Origin: Mycobacterium sp. | GTDB lineage: Bacteria > Actinomycetota > Actinomycetes > Mycobacteriales > Mycobacteriaceae | DNA: 64,000 nt | Direction of reading: 5' to 3' | Assembly (NCBI GenBank): GCA_003987775.1 | Contig: RXJD01000010.1 | Span: 124,001 to 188,000 of the forward strand | Shown: piece after piece, positions 54,747 to 64,000 of the stretch | Layout of the letters: every line of letters begins with the position of its first letter | Numbering within the stretch: the stretch's first letter is position 1 | Made by a program: the position numbers and the translations under genes | Notes under the pieces: generated by a model | Database searches by the model: none | What the model was told of the DNA's origin: nothing | The model's input: the letters and a program-made list of their open reading frames with translations, nothing else

Positions 54747-56264
54747 GTGACACCGAACCGGGGAATCGACGCCGACTTCCTTGACCTGCCGCGGCAGCAG
54801 TTGGCGGATGCCGCGTTGTCTGCGGCGAGAGCGGCCGGGGCCAGTTATGCAGACCTGCGGATTCACCGCATCAGCACCGAGATAGTCCAGCTGCGCGACG
54901 GCGAACTCGAGACCGCCGTCCTGTCCCGCGACATCGGGCTGGCCGTGCGGGTGATCGTCGCGGGCACGTGGGGTTTCGCCTCCCACGCCGAGTTGTCGCC
55001 GGAGGTGGCGGCCCGCACCGCGCGGCACGCCGTGCAGGTGGCCACGATCCTGGCGGCGCTGAACACCGAACAGGTCAGGCTCGCCGCCGAGCCGGTCTAC
55101 ACCGACGCGATGTGGGCGTCGGACTACCAGATCGACCCGTTCGGCGTTCCGGCGTCCGAGAAGATCAGCGTGCTCGAGGAGTACTCCCGGCGGCTGCTGG
55201 ACGCCGACGGCGTCGACCACGTGTCGGCCACCTTCAACGCCGCCAAGGAACAGACCTTCTACGCCGACACCTTCGGATCCTCGATCACCCAGCAACGGGC
55301 GCGGCTGCAGCCGCAACTCGAGGCGACGACCGTCAACGCCAAGGCGGGCAACTTCGAGTCGATGCGCACGCTGGCGCCCCCCATGGCGCGCGGCTGGGAG
55401 CTGGTGGCCGGCGACGACATCTGGAACTGGTCCGCCGAGCTCGCGGAGTTGCCCGACCTGCTCTACGAGAAGGTGCATGCGCCCTCGGTGGTGCCGGGCC
55501 CCACCGACCTGGTGATCGACCCCAGCAATCTGTGGCTCACCATCCACGAATCCATCGGCCACGCAACGGAATACGACCGAGCCATCGGCTACGAGGCCGC
55601 GTATGCGGGTACGTCGTTCGCGACTCCGGACAAACTCGGCACCATGCAGTACGGCTCACCGGTGATGAACGTGACCGCCGACCGCACCGTCGATTTCGGT
55701 TTGGCCACAGTCGGTTACGACGACGAAGGGGTCGCCGCCCAGAGCTGGGACCTGGTGCGCGACGGCGTGTTCGTCGGCTATCAACTCGACCGGGTGTTCG
55801 CTCCGAGACTGGGGGAGCCACGCTCGAACGGGTGCTCCTACGCCGACTCCGCCCACCACGTGCCGATCCAGCGAATGGCCAACGTCTCGCTGCAGCCGGG
55901 ACCGGAGGACCTGAGTACCGAGGATTTGATCAGCCGGGTCGACGACGGCATCTACATCGTCGGCGACAAGTCGTGGTCGATTGACATGCAGCGCTACAAC
56001 TTTCAGTTCACCGGGCAGCGGTTCTACCGCATCCGCGACGGTCGTCTGTACGGGCAGTTGCGTGACGTGGCCTACCAGGCGACCACCACCGACTTCTGGA
56101 ATGCGATGGAAGCGGTGGGCGGCCGGTCGACGTGGCGACTGGGCGGCGCGCTCAATTGCGGCAAGGCCCAACCCGGTCAGATCGCACCGGTCAGCCACGG
56201 CTGCCCGTCGGCGTTGTTCCGCGGCATCAACGTGCTCAACACCCGGACCGAGGGCGGCCGATGA
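54747..56264 (+). CDS. tldD: TldD-family metalloprotease
   Basis: A 505-residue TldD subunit. The zinc site is HESIGHATE, with His267, Glu268 and His272. TldD pairs with PmbA (TldE) to form a protease that trims unfolded or ribosomally made modified peptides. The GTG at 54747 is the start; the longer frame from 53880 runs antisense to uspA and is not real. It corresponds to Rv2315c in length. Its stop overlaps pmbA (ATGA). Confidence 0.93.
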   Translation: MTPNRGIDADFLDLPRQQLADAALSAARAAGASYADLRIHRISTEIVQLRDGELETAVLSRDIGLAVRVIVAGTWGFASHAELSPEVAARTARHAVQVATILAALNTEQVRLAAEPVYTDAMWASDYQIDPFGVPASEKISVLEEYSRRLLDADGVDHVSATFNAAKEQTFYADTFGSSITQQRARLQPQLEATTVNAKAGNFESMRTLAPPMARGWELVAGDDIWNWSAELAELPDLLYEKVHAPSVVPGPTDLVIDPSNLWLTIHESIGHATEYDRAIGYEAAYAGTSFATPDKLGTMQYGSPVMNVTADRTVDFGLATVGYDDEGVAAQSWDLVRDGVFVGYQLDRVFAPRLGEPRSNGCSYADSAHHVPIQRMANVSLQPGPEDLSTEDLISRVDDGIYIVGDKSWSIDMQRYNFQFTGQRFYRIRDGRLYGQLRDVAYQATTTDFWNAMEAVGGRSTWRLGGALNCGKAQPGQIAPVSHGCPSALFRGINVLNTRTEGGR

Positions 56265-57634
56265 TCACACCTCAGCACGTCATCAACATCGTCCTGGACG
56301 AGGCCGCCAAGATCGGGCGTGCCGACGAGACCATGGTGCTGGTCACCGACAAGGTCGAGGCGACGCTGCGTTGGGCGAACAGCACGATGACCACCAACGG
56401 CGTCGCGGTCACCCGCAGTGTGACCGTGATTTCCATTGTGCGCGAAGGTGATAGGGCCTTCGTGGGAACCGTGGTGACGGGCGAGGCGGACCCGACGGTG
56501 CTGCCCGGGCTGGTGGCGTCATCGCAGGATGCGGCCCGCACCGCCCCGGAGGCCGGGGACGCGGCGCCGCTGCTCGGCGGCTCTGGGGAGCCCGCCGACT
56601 GGGACGCTCCGGTACCCGGCACCGGGACGGGGGTGTTCAGCGGTATCACCGGTCCGCTGTGCACGGGTTTCCGGGGCAGCGACCGGTTGTTCGGCTATGC
56701 GCACCACAGTGTTTCGACGACATTCCTGGCGTCGTCGACCGGCCTGCGGCGGCGCTACACCCAACCGTCGGGGTCTATCGAGCTCAACGCCAAGCGCGGT
56801 GACGCCAGCGCCTGGGCGGGCATCGGCACCGCGGATTTCCTTGACGTGCCTATCGATTCGCTGCTTGCGGAACTCTCCACGCGACTGGGCTGGGCGTCGC
56901 GCACGGTGGAACTGCCCGCCGGCCGATACGAGACGATCATGCCGCCCTCCACGGTCGCCGACATGATGATCTACCTGGCCTGGAAAATGGCCGGGCGCGG
57001 CGCCCAGGAGGGCCGCACCGCGCTCTCGGCGCCCGGCGGCGGGACCCGGGTGGGGGAGCGGCTGACGGATCTGCCGCTCACCATGTTCTCCGACCCGATG
57101 GCTCCGGGCCTGGCGTGCACCCCTTTTGTTGCGGTGAGCAACTCCTCAGAGACCATGTCGGTCTTCGACAACGGCATGGAGATCAACCAGGTCGACTGGG
57201 TCCGCAACGGCGTGATCAACGCACTGGCCTATCCGCGCGCTACGGCGGCGCGCTTCGACGCGCCGGTCGCGGTTGCCTGCGACAACATCATCATGACCGG
57301 CGGATCGGCCGAACTGGCCGACATGATCGCCTCCACCGAGCGGGGACTGCTGTTGACCACGCTCTGGTATATCCGCGAGGTCGAGCCCACCACCCTGCTT
57401 CTGACGGGTCTGACGCGCGACGGGGTGTACCTCATCGAGGACGGCGAGGTGACCGGCGCGGTCAACAACTTCCGGTTCAACGAAAGCCCGCTGGATCTGT
57501 TGCGGCGGGCGACCGAGGCGGGCGTCAGCGAGAAGACGCTGCCCCGCGAGTGGGGCGATTGGGCCACCCGGGCGGCGATGCCGTCACTGCGGATACCCGA
57601 CTTCCATATGTCGTCGGTCAGTCAGGCGCAGTAG
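56261..57634 (+). CDS. pmbA: PmbA/TldE-family protease subunit
   Basis: A 457-residue TldE-type partner without the HExxxH motif, as expected for the non-catalytic subunit. Family stretches: [14 protein letters not shown] near the N-terminus and [23 protein letters not shown] 56261 forms ATGA with the tldD stop. Corresponds to Rv2314c. Whether the pair acts on a specific peptide is unknown; I see no small precursor gene nearby. Confidence 0.92.
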   Translation: MITPQHVINIVLDEAAKIGRADETMVLVTDKVEATLRWANSTMTTNGVAVTRSVTVISIVREGDRAFVGTVVTGEADPTVLPGLVASSQDAARTAPEAGDAAPLLGGSGEPADWDAPVPGTGTGVFSGITGPLCTGFRGSDRLFGYAHHSVSTTFLASSTGLRRRYTQPSGSIELNAKRGDASAWAGIGTADFLDVPIDSLLAELSTRLGWASRTVELPAGRYETIMPPSTVADMMIYLAWKMAGRGAQEGRTALSAPGGGTRVGERLTDLPLTMFSDPMAPGLACTPFVAVSNSSETMSVFDNGMEINQVDWVRNGVINALAYPRATAARFDAPVAVACDNIIMTGGSAELADMIASTERGLLLTTLWYIREVEPTTLLLTGLTRDGVYLIEDGEVTGAVNNFRFNESPLDLLRRATEAGVSEKTLPREWGDWATRAAMPSLRIPDFHMSSVSQAQ

Positions 57635-57644
57635 CGTACGAAAG

Positions 57645-58484
57645 ATGTCCCTTCCTGCTGACCAGCTGACCAGGCTGGTCGCGTTCTCCGGTGGGCGTCT
57701 GTCGGGTTTGGTGCGCCAGGTGTGCGCCCAGACCATGTCGCTGCCGCCCCTGCCAAACCCTGTTGCCGTCGACGCGCCCGAGTCCGACGCCGAAACGGTC
57801 GTCGCCGAATTCGCCGAGCAGTTCAGCGCCGACGTCTCGGCGATCACCGTCGAGCAACGGGCGCTGCTGTTCAAACACCTGGGCGACAACACTTTTCGCG
57901 TTGTCGTCGCGATGTTCATCGCCGACTTCGTGCCGCGGGTGCGGGCCGGGTTCGAGGCCCTGGGTGTCGGCTCGGAATACCTGGAATGGGTGAACGGGCC
58001 GATCGCCTGGGACACCGCGCGGGATCCCTCGGATGAGTTGTTCAGCCGATTTCTGCCCAGGGTGGCCCGCGAGCGTGCCCTGGACCCGGTGACCTCGGAG
58101 CTGGTGCGACTGCGTGGCGCGACCGCGCACAACTGCCGCCTGTGCAAGTCGCTGCGCGAGGGACACGCACTGGATGCGGGCGGTACGGAGTCGCTGTACG
58201 ACGAGATTGCGCAGTTCCAGACGTCGGCCGTATTGGATGAACGCGCAAAGTCAGCGCTGCGGTATGCGGATGCGTTAATTTGGACCCCTGCGCACCTCGC
58301 CGTCGACGATGCCGCCGAGGTGCGCTCCCGGTTCTCGCCGGACGAGGCCGTGGAATTGACGTTCGACATCATGCGCAATGCGAGCAACAAGATCGCCGTG
58401 TCGTTGGGCGCCGATGCGCCGCGTGTGGAGTCCGGGACCGAGCGGTACCTGATCGACGTCGACGGTCAGACGGTTTTCAGCTGA
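57645..58484 (+). CDS. AhpD/carboxymuconolactone-decarboxylase-like protein, Rv2313c-like
   Basis: A 279-residue protein. The central part has an AhpD-like pattern, [20 protein letters not shown], with Cys164, Cys167 and His174; the Cys-Cys pair could act as a peroxidase or disulfide reductase site. The second half repeats the helical fold ([19 protein letters not shown]). It starts 10 bases after pmbA and corresponds by position to Rv2313c. Its 3' end overlaps the convergent P-type ATPase by 19 bases. Function unproven. Confidence 0.8.
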   Translation: MSLPADQLTRLVAFSGGRLSGLVRQVCAQTMSLPPLPNPVAVDAPESDAETVVAEFAEQFSADVSAITVEQRALLFKHLGDNTFRVVVAMFIADFVPRVRAGFEALGVGSEYLEWVNGPIAWDTARDPSDELFSRFLPRVARERALDPVTSELVRLRGATAHNCRLCKSLREGHALDAGGTESLYDEIAQFQTSAVLDERAKSALRYADALIWTPAHLAVDDAAEVRSRFSPDEAVELTFDIMRNASNKIAVSLGADAPRVESGTERYLIDVDGQTVFS

Positions 58485-61039
58485 CCCCTACGCAGGCGCT
58501 TGTCCAGCGCGTCGACGGCGAGCAGGACCGGCATCGACGCGAGTGCCGCGACCCACCCCCACAGCGGCGGATTCCACTGGCCCAATAGCCGCGCGATCGG
58601 CGGCACCCACAGCTCGACCAGGGAGATCGCCAGGCCGGTCAGCGCCGCGGGTACCAGCAGCCGGTTGGTGAACCAGCCCAGCGCCCCCGGCCACCGGGAC
58701 GACGATCGGCAGGCGAAGACGTTGGCCGTCTGGGCCAGGACGACCGTGATGAAGGCCGCGCCGGATGCCGCCGCCAGCTCGTGCCCGGCGGGGAACGCGT
58801 TGCCGGGGCGCCAGCCGAGGGCCCACAGGGACACAACGAAGGCGGCCAGCGACAGGACCGCTTCGAGCGGACCCAGCAGGCCGAAGGCCCGGCGCAACAC
58901 GGTGCGGTTCATCAGGCGGCCGTGCACCGGGGGCCCTTCGAGCAGGTGCCTGGCAGGTGGCTCGGCGCCGAGTGCGACCGCGGACAGGGTGTCGGTGCCG
59001 AGGTCGAGCGCGATGATCTGCAGGACGCCGAGCGCCAGGGGGAAGAACCCGCCGGAGAGCGCCCAGACCAGGAACGGCGCCAGCTCGGCGACGTTGTCGG
59101 TGAGGTGGTAGGTCAGGAAGCGGCGGATGTTGACGAAGGTCGCGCGGCCCTGCTCGATGCCGGCGACGATGCCGGCGAAGGAGTCGTCGAGCAGGACCAG
59201 GTCGGCCGCCGCGCGGGCGACGTCGGTGCCGGACCGGCCCATCGCCACCCCGATATCGGATTCATGCAGTGCCGGAGCGTCGTTGACGCCGTCTCCCGTC
59301 ATCGCCACCACGTGACCCCGGGAACGCAGCGCGCGGGCGATGCGCAGCTTGTCCTCCGGTGACACCCGGGCGATGACGACGCCGTCGTGGTCCAGCAGAG
59401 TCGCCAGTTCCTGCTGATCCTCAGGCAGCTCGGATCCCGAGAGCACCGGCGAGTCGGGGAACCGCAGGCCCACCTCGTCGCCGATGGCGGTCGCGGTCGC
59501 CGGATGGTCACCGGTCACCATCGCCACCTTGACGCCGGCCGTGCGACAGGCGCGCAGGGATGCGGACACGTCGTCACGAGGCGGGTCCTGCAGCGCCACC
59601 AGGCCCAGCAGGCGCAACCCGTGCTCGCAGTCGGTCTGATCGCGCGGTGTGCGGCCGTTGCGCGGGGCCGCGGCGACGGCGAGCACCCGCAGACCGCGCG
59701 CAGTGAGGGCCTCCATCGCCTGGTGGGGCGCCGGATCGTCGTCGCAGAGCGGGAGTACGGCGTCCGGCGCGCCCTTGACCACGATCTCGTCGGCCAGCAC
59801 CACGGCCATCCGGCGCAGCCGGGGGTCGAAGGGAAACCGCAACTCGGCCGGCCCGGTGCGGCGGTCCTCGACGGTGTCCACCCCCAGTCGGCGGGCGAGG
59901 GTGTCCAGGGCCGCTTCCATGGGATCGCCGTGCGCCCGCCACTGACCGTCGACCTCTTCGGCGTATCCGGTGGAGCAGCGTTCGGCGGCCAGCGCCAGCC
60001 TCCGGGCGGCGCCCTGGGCGTCGGGGGAGGATGGCGTCAGGGTGGCCGTCGGTCCGTAACCTGCTCCGTCGACGCTGACTGTGCCGGCGGGCGTCCATGT
60101 TTCGACGACGGTCATCTGGTTGCGGGTGAGGGTGCCGGTTTTGTCGGTGCAGATGAACGTGGTCGAGCCGAGTGTTTCGACCGCCTCGAGGTTGCGCACC
60201 AGGATCTGCCGCTTGGCCATCTGCTCCGAGCCCCAGGCCAGCGACAGCGTCACCGTCGGCAACAGCGCCTCCGGGACCAGAGCCACCGTGACACCGATCG
60301 CGAACACGAAGGCCTGCTGCACCGGGTTGCCGATCAGCAGGCAGACGAGCAGGAACAGCACGCCCACGCTGACCGAGATCGCCGCGGTGAGCCGGACGAC
60401 GCCGTTCAGGCCGCGCGTCAGCGGGGTGTCGGGTTTCGTGGTCGACGTCGACAGGCGGGCGATCCCGGCCAGTCGCGTCCGTTCGCCGATCGCGGTGACC
60501 CGGGCGCGCGAGTCGCCCTCGACGACGAAGGTGCCGGCGAAGAGCGCTTCGCCCTCGGCGACGGAGTTGGCCTGGCTCTCGCCGGTGAGCATCGAGGAGT
60601 CGACGAGCAACCGATTCTCGGCAAGCACCACCGCGTCGGCGGGCACCCGGTCGCCGCTTTCCAGCAACAGCACGTCGTCGACCACCACGTCCTCGGCCTC
60701 GATCAGACGCCGCCGGCCGTCGCGGAAGACTGTTACGCGGGTTGGCAGCATCTCCTGCAGTCGGTCGGCCGCGCGATCCGCCCGGGCCTGCTGAATCAGG
60801 GCGAAGACGCCGTTGAGGACGATCACGGCGATGATCGCGATGCTGAGTTGGGGGAGCTTCGCGAAGAAGGCCAGCGCCGCGGCTGTCCACAGCAATACGG
60901 CGAAGAAGTGCGTCAGTTCGCCGAGCATGCGACGGAATACGGACGGCCGCTTCGCCGCGGGCAAGGTGTTGGCGCCGTCGCGCGCCCGGCGCTCGGTCGC
61001 CTCCGACGTGGTCAGCCCTGCTGTGGTCACAGCGGCCAT
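58466..61039 (-). CDS. Cation-transporting P-type ATPase (type II-like)
   Basis: An 857-residue P-type ATPase. Actuator TGES (152-155), phosphorylation site [10 protein letters not shown] with Asp299, hinge [13 protein letters not shown], and ten predicted helices. The helix-4 motif VPEALLP (255-261) is close to the PEGLP of Ca2+-ATPases, so calcium or a related divalent cation is likely; there is no heavy-metal-binding domain or CPx motif, which rules out copper or zinc types. ATG 61039 has AGGGGAG 5 bases upstream. I do not assign a ctp letter. Confidence 0.92.
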   Translation of the reverse strand: MAAVTTAGLTTSEATERRARDGANTLPAAKRPSVFRRMLGELTHFFAVLLWTAAALAFFAKLPQLSIAIIAVIVLNGVFALIQQARADRAADRLQEMLPTRVTVFRDGRRRLIEAEDVVVDDVLLLESGDRVPADAVVLAENRLLVDSSMLTGESQANSVAEGEALFAGTFVVEGDSRARVTAIGERTRLAGIARLSTSTTKPDTPLTRGLNGVVRLTAAISVSVGVLFLLVCLLIGNPVQQAFVFAIGVTVALVPEALLPTVTLSLAWGSEQMAKRQILVRNLEAVETLGSTTFICTDKTGTLTRNQMTVVETWTPAGTVSVDGAGYGPTATLTPSSPDAQGAARRLALAAERCSTGYAEEVDGQWRAHGDPMEAALDTLARRLGVDTVEDRRTGPAELRFPFDPRLRRMAVVLADEIVVKGAPDAVLPLCDDDPAPHQAMEALTARGLRVLAVAAAPRNGRTPRDQTDCEHGLRLLGLVALQDPPRDDVSASLRACRTAGVKVAMVTGDHPATATAIGDEVGLRFPDSPVLSGSELPEDQQELATLLDHDGVVIARVSPEDKLRIARALRSRGHVVAMTGDGVNDAPALHESDIGVAMGRSGTDVARAAADLVLLDDSFAGIVAGIEQGRATFVNIRRFLTYHLTDNVAELAPFLVWALSGGFFPLALGVLQIIALDLGTDTLSAVALGAEPPARHLLEGPPVHGRLMNRTVLRRAFGLLGPLEAVLSLAAFVVSLWALGWRPGNAFPAGHELAAASGAAFITVVLAQTANVFACRSSSRWPGALGWFTNRLLVPAALTGLAISLVELWVPPIARLLGQWNPPLWGWVAALASMPVLLAVDALDKRLRRGQLKTV

Positions 61040-61189
61040 GTTCTCCCCTCGTTCGCCGGGTGGGCAGGGGCCGTACCGAATGACTTTATCTTTGGTATCG
61101 AGGCACCGCGGCCCGGAAACTGGTGGCCCTCAGCGCGGTTCACGGTATCGTGAGCAAACAAATCAAGATCGCAACAGCAGCGAGGAGTC

Positions 61190-61960
61190 ATGGCGGTTAG
61201 AGCGGCTTTCGCCATCATGCTAGTCGCAATGTTCGCGCTGACCGGCTGCTCCGGATCGGGTGGTAAACCGGCGCGGCAAACGCCGACCGGTCATGACAAC
61301 CCATCGCGCCTACCGCCGATCTACCCGGGGACCACGGTGTCGTTCCCACCGTCCACCTCGCCTGAGGCGTCATCTCCGAGCCCTACGTCGTCGTCGGCTC
61401 CGGTTTCGCGCACCATCCCGGGTGACGGGACCTTCCGGACCGGAGTGGATCTGGTGCCGGGCACCTACCGTTCGCAAGGTGGCGACTCCTGCTACTGGGA
61501 GCGACTGCGGGGCTTCGGTGGACAGACCGCCGACATCATCGCCAACGGGGCGGGCATCCTGCCCCAGACGGTGACGATCGCGCCGACCGACGCGGGGTTC
61601 CGGTCCCAGGGCTGTGCTCCGTGGACGCTGGTGACGGACAGCGCAACGACGACGACCACAACAACCACCACAACGACGACCACATCCGTCGCCCTGCCGG
61701 CGGGTGCTCAGGCCTGCCCGCCGACGTCCGGGCCGGCCGGCGGCTTCGCACACTCCGCGGTCGGATCCGCCGACACGTCATGCCCGTTCGCCGAACAGGT
61801 GCGGCTCGCCTACGGCGCCGGTGGTCCGGCCAGCGTGACACCTCGCCAGGTCGAAGCCGACAGTCCGGTGACCGGCCAGCACTACTCCATGACCTGCGCC
61901 TCGAACGGCTCGATGGTGGTGTGCAACGGCGGCAACGGCGCCGTTGTGTACGTGTATTGA
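61190..61960 (+). CDS. Lipoprotein with poly-threonine linker
   Basis: A 256-residue lipoprotein with lipobox ALTGC (Cys20). A Pro/Ser-rich spacer leads to a domain (about residues 78-150: GDGTFRTGVDLVPGTYRSQG) common in actinobacterial lipoproteins of unknown role. Next comes a run of 13 threonines (153-165), then a second domain with four Cys (ACPPTSG, SCPFAEQ, MTCASNG, VVCNGG). GAGGAG sits just before the ATG. Function unknown; the Thr run is likely O-mannosylated. Confidence 0.82.
   Translation: MAVRAAFAIMLVAMFALTGCSGSGGKPARQTPTGHDNPSRLPPIYPGTTVSFPPSTSPEASSPSPTSSSAPVSRTIPGDGTFRTGVDLVPGTYRSQGGDSCYWERLRGFGGQTADIIANGAGILPQTVTIAPTDAGFRSQGCAPWTLVTDSATTTTTTTTTTTTTSVALPAGAQACPPTSGPAGGFAHSAVGSADTSCPFAEQVRLAYGAGGPASVTPRQVEADSPVTGQHYSMTCASNGSMVVCNGGNGAVVYVY
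61646..61684 (+). repeat. ACN triplet repeat, 13 threonine codons
   Basis: Thirteen consecutive Thr codons mixing ACG, ACC and ACA inside the lipoprotein gene. The mixed codons make slippage less likely than in a pure repeat, and any change would stay in frame. Confidence 0.95.
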
Positions 61961-61988
61961 GTTGTCTGTCGACGGGTACCGTCTGTGC

Positions 61989-62495
61989 ATGCCTTTTCTG
62001 CGTGAGAGTGCCATTCGCGGCCGGCGGCTGCGGCCGCACGAAGCCCTGGGGGAGCGGATCGCGATGAGCCGTCTCGGCGCGCAGCTGGGGATGCATCTGG
62101 CTCCCCGGATCGACAAGGTGCTCATTCCGCGGACCAACGGACGGCTGAGCACCGCCGGCGTGAACCGGACGGGGCTGGTGACCTCGACCGGCGCGAAGTC
62201 CGGCAGGCCGCGCACGAATCCGCTGACACTGATTGAGGATTCGGACGGGCTGCTGGCGATCGGCTCCAACTACGGGCGGCCCTCGCACCCGGGATGGAGT
62301 GCCAACCTGTTGGCGCACCCCGAATGCACCGTCGAGTACCAGGGGCCGCCGCGGCAGTATCGCGCCGAGTTACTGACCGGGCAGGCGCGCGCCGATGCGT
62401 GGGCCAAGGCGGTCGACTTCTTCATCGGGTACGAGAACTATCGTGCCCGGTGCGCGCCGCGGGAGATCAGAGTGTTCCGGCTGCGGCCGGTGTAG
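61989..62495 (+). CDS. Deazaflavin (F420)-dependent nitroreductase-family protein
   Basis: A 168-residue split-beta-barrel protein of the Ddn family: LVTSTGAKSGRPRTNPLTLI is the family core, followed by the strand LLAIGSNYGRPSHPGWSANL and PECTVEYQGPPRQYRAELLT. Members bind F420H2 and reduce quinones or nitro compounds; a mycobacterial F420 supply is assumed. The ATG at 61989 is preferred to 61944, which would begin before the lipoprotein stop. It ends 7 bases from the convergent desaturase. Confidence 0.88.
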   Translation: MPFLRESAIRGRRLRPHEALGERIAMSRLGAQLGMHLAPRIDKVLIPRTNGRLSTAGVNRTGLVTSTGAKSGRPRTNPLTLIEDSDGLLAIGSNYGRPSHPGWSANLLAHPECTVEYQGPPRQYRAELLTGQARADAWAKAVDFFIGYENYRARCAPREIRVFRLRPV

Positions 62496-62502
62496 GGCTG
62501 AT

Positions 62503-63744
62503 TCAGAGCGTTCTGGCTGTGGCCCTGCGGCGCACCCTGGTGAGCGCGGTCTTCAGACCCCGCCGGCGTCCGGCTATCAGGTCAGCCTCAACGGGCGTGA
62601 GGTGTGCGAACATTCGCTCGCTCCGGGTTTCCGGCGCGTTGTCAGCGGTGGCCCGCAGAAATCTGTTCGGCAGCGACAACTTCGCGACGGTGCGCCACGT
62701 CCTGCCGTACTGAACGGCGAAAGATGCTGTGGTGTAAGGCAAGTCGTATTTCTCGCACAGCGCTCGCACTCGCACCGAGGCTTCGCGCAGCCGGTTGCTC
62801 GGCAGATCGGGGAACAGATGGTGTTCGATCTGATGGCACAGGTTGCCGCTCAAGAACCGCAACACGGGCCCTGCGTCGAAGTTGGCACTGCCCAACATCT
62901 GGCGCAGATACCATTCGCCCCTGGTTTCACCGGCCATGTCGGTCTTGGTGAATTTCTCTGCGCCGTCGGGGAAATGGCCGCACACGATGACCGCGTGCGC
63001 CCAGATGCTGCGGATCACATTGGCGACCGCGTTGGCTTTCAGCGTCGAGGTGTAGGTGGCGGCCGGTGACAGCGCGGTGAGGGCGGGGAACGCGACGTAA
63101 TCCTTGACGATCTGCCGGCTGACCTTGGTGACGAACTCGCGCGTCCGCTGCCGGGCGATGTCGCCGTCGGGGCCGTCCTCGAAGTACTTTTCCAGGTCGA
63201 CGGTCTGCAGGCCGATCGCCCACTCGAACGCGAGCGCGAGTATGAGGTTGTACGGCAGGTTTCCGATGTTGTAGGGCTGCCACTGCTGGTCGCGGGTGAC
63301 TCGCAGAATGAAATAGCCCACGTCGTCATCCATGTCGAGGATGTTGGTGTACTTGTGGTGCTGGAAGTTGTGGGCGTTGCGCCAGTGCTTGGACGCCGCG
63401 TTCATGTCCCACTCCCATGTGGTGGAGTGGATCTCCGGATCGTTCATCCAGTTCCACTGGCCGTGCATGACGTTGTGGCCGATCTCCATGTTCTCGATGA
63501 TCTTGGCCACCGCGAGGGCCGCGGTTCCTGCCCATTTGGCCGGGCGTTTTGCGCTGCCGGCGAGCAAGACCCGCGCGGTGAGTTCCAGGGCGCGCTGGGC
63601 GGCGATGGTGCGGCGGATGTAGCGGGCATCGCGCGCGCCCAGGGACTCCTCGATGTCGCGCCGGATGGCGTCGAGTTCAGTGCCCAGATTCTCGATGTCG
63701 GCATCGGTCAGGTGGGCGAAGGCCGCAACCTCCGTGATCGCCAT
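62503..63744 (-). CDS. DesA3-like acyl-CoA/fatty acid desaturase
   Basis: A 413-residue membrane desaturase that places a double bond in an acyl chain, probably stearoyl-CoA delta-9 as for mycobacterial DesA3. Histidine boxes are complete: EIGHNVMHGQW (His90, His94), HNFQHHKYTN (His125, His129, His130) and HQIEHHLFP. ATG 63744 has an AGGGGA site 7 bases upstream, so the 47-residue extension from 63885 is rejected. The oxidoreductase that partners DesA3 would lie upstream, beyond the window if present. The remaining 63745-64000 shows no gene I can identify. Confidence 0.92.
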   Translation of the reverse strand: MAITEVAAFAHLTDADIENLGTELDAIRRDIEESLGARDARYIRRTIAAQRALELTARVLLAGSAKRPAKWAGTAALAVAKIIENMEIGHNVMHGQWNWMNDPEIHSTTWEWDMNAASKHWRNAHNFQHHKYTNILDMDDDVGYFILRVTRDQQWQPYNIGNLPYNLILALAFEWAIGLQTVDLEKYFEDGPDGDIARQRTREFVTKVSRQIVKDYVAFPALTALSPAATYTSTLKANAVANVIRSIWAHAVIVCGHFPDGAEKFTKTDMAGETRGEWYLRQMLGSANFDAGPVLRFLSGNLCHQIEHHLFPDLPSNRLREASVRVRALCEKYDLPYTTASFAVQYGRTWRTVAKLSLPNRFLRATADNAPETRSERMFAHLTPVEADLIAGRRRGLKTALTRVRRRATARTL

Positions 63745-64000
63745 GTATTTCCCCTGTTGGTGTCGGTTCAGTGCCCGCGGCTGATCGGCAGAGTCGGCGG
63801 AGCCCCCCTTGCTGGGCCGACCAATGAGGCTAATCGTTGTGCGGGTTCTTCGCGCGTCGAGGACGTACCGCTGCGCTGCGTCCAATGCCTCTGCGCGCCA
63901 AAGTTGTTCGTCTGTCCAGCCTAACTGTCGCGAGATGAGGCGGGTGTTGGTGCTACTTAAGTGGCGGCTTTGTATGTGCGGGTGCCGCCGTCACCAGGCC

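Noticed and set aside
59387..61153. 588-codon plus-strand frame opposite the P-type ATPase
   Set aside because: Antisense shadow without motifs; the opposite strand carries DKTGTLT and all other P-type ATPase motifs.

Overview
This is a high-GC actinobacterial chromosome segment from a member of the Mycobacteriaceae (Mycobacterium sensu lato, probably non-tuberculous). The evidence is a complete yrbE-mce operon, an antigen 85-type mycolyltransferase, an Rv2345-type TPM protein, the dgt-dnaG pair, the uspABC sugar importer, and a backbone whose order matches, from memory, the M. tuberculosis stretch from about Rv2345 down to Rv2313c. Several blocks sit in that backbone that I do not remember from M. 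tuberculosis. They are the antigen 85 gene, an encapsulin locus, an mce operon, an assimilatory nitrate reductase, an acyl-CoA oxidase-like gene, an FHA-ABC protein and an alkane hydroxylase set.

Layout. 1-6.6 kb: TPM protein (cut by the window edge), mycolyltransferase, dgt, dnaG and a small membrane protein. 6.7-7.2 kb: tRNA-Asn and a stand-alone ANTAR protein. 7.4-14.4 kb: a sulfur module. On the minus strand a thioester-domain-like protein, cysK, cysE, a membrane-anchored thioredoxin and a DUF4395 protein form one tightly packed unit. Divergently, on the plus strand, lie a family 2A encapsulin shell and a SufS-type cysteine desulfurase whose disordered N-terminus carries a repeated 15-residue motif. 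14.6-25.6 kb: yrbEA-yrbEB-mceA-F, two Mce-associated proteins and a secreted CAP-domain protein, nearly all with overlapping start and stop codons. 25.5-34.2 kb: malic enzyme, a fragment resembling the end of the nitrate reductase, the nitrate reductase-flavoprotein fusion, lppP and narK. 34.2-40.1 kb: acyl-CoA oxidase-like FadE, a small secreted protein, an FHA-ABC protein with broken ATPase motifs, and a MarR regulator. 40.1-48.1 kb: an ECF importer, an AsnC regulator and its divergent arginine/ornithine cluster (ddaH-rocD-rocE-usp). 48.1-51.6 kb: a hydrolase-adenylyl cyclase fusion and alkB-rubredoxin-tetR. 51.6-64 kb: uspCBA, tldD-pmbA, an AhpD-like protein, a P-type ATPase, a lipoprotein, a deazaflavin-type oxidoreductase and a DesA3-like desaturase.

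How the parts may work together. The most striking assembly is the 7-gene sulfur module. CysE and CysK make cysteine, the encapsulated desulfurase would strip sulfur from it inside a protein shell, and the thioredoxin-DUF4395 pair could reduce persulfide or stored sulfur. Shell plus desulfurase as a sulfur compartment is established for family 2A encapsulins. The link to the thioredoxin pair and to the thioester-like protein is my inference from gene order. Nitrogen metabolism is a second theme (nitrate import and assimilation, arginine to ornithine to glutamate semialdehyde). Lipid and hydrocarbon use is a third (mce, alkB, FadE, desaturase).
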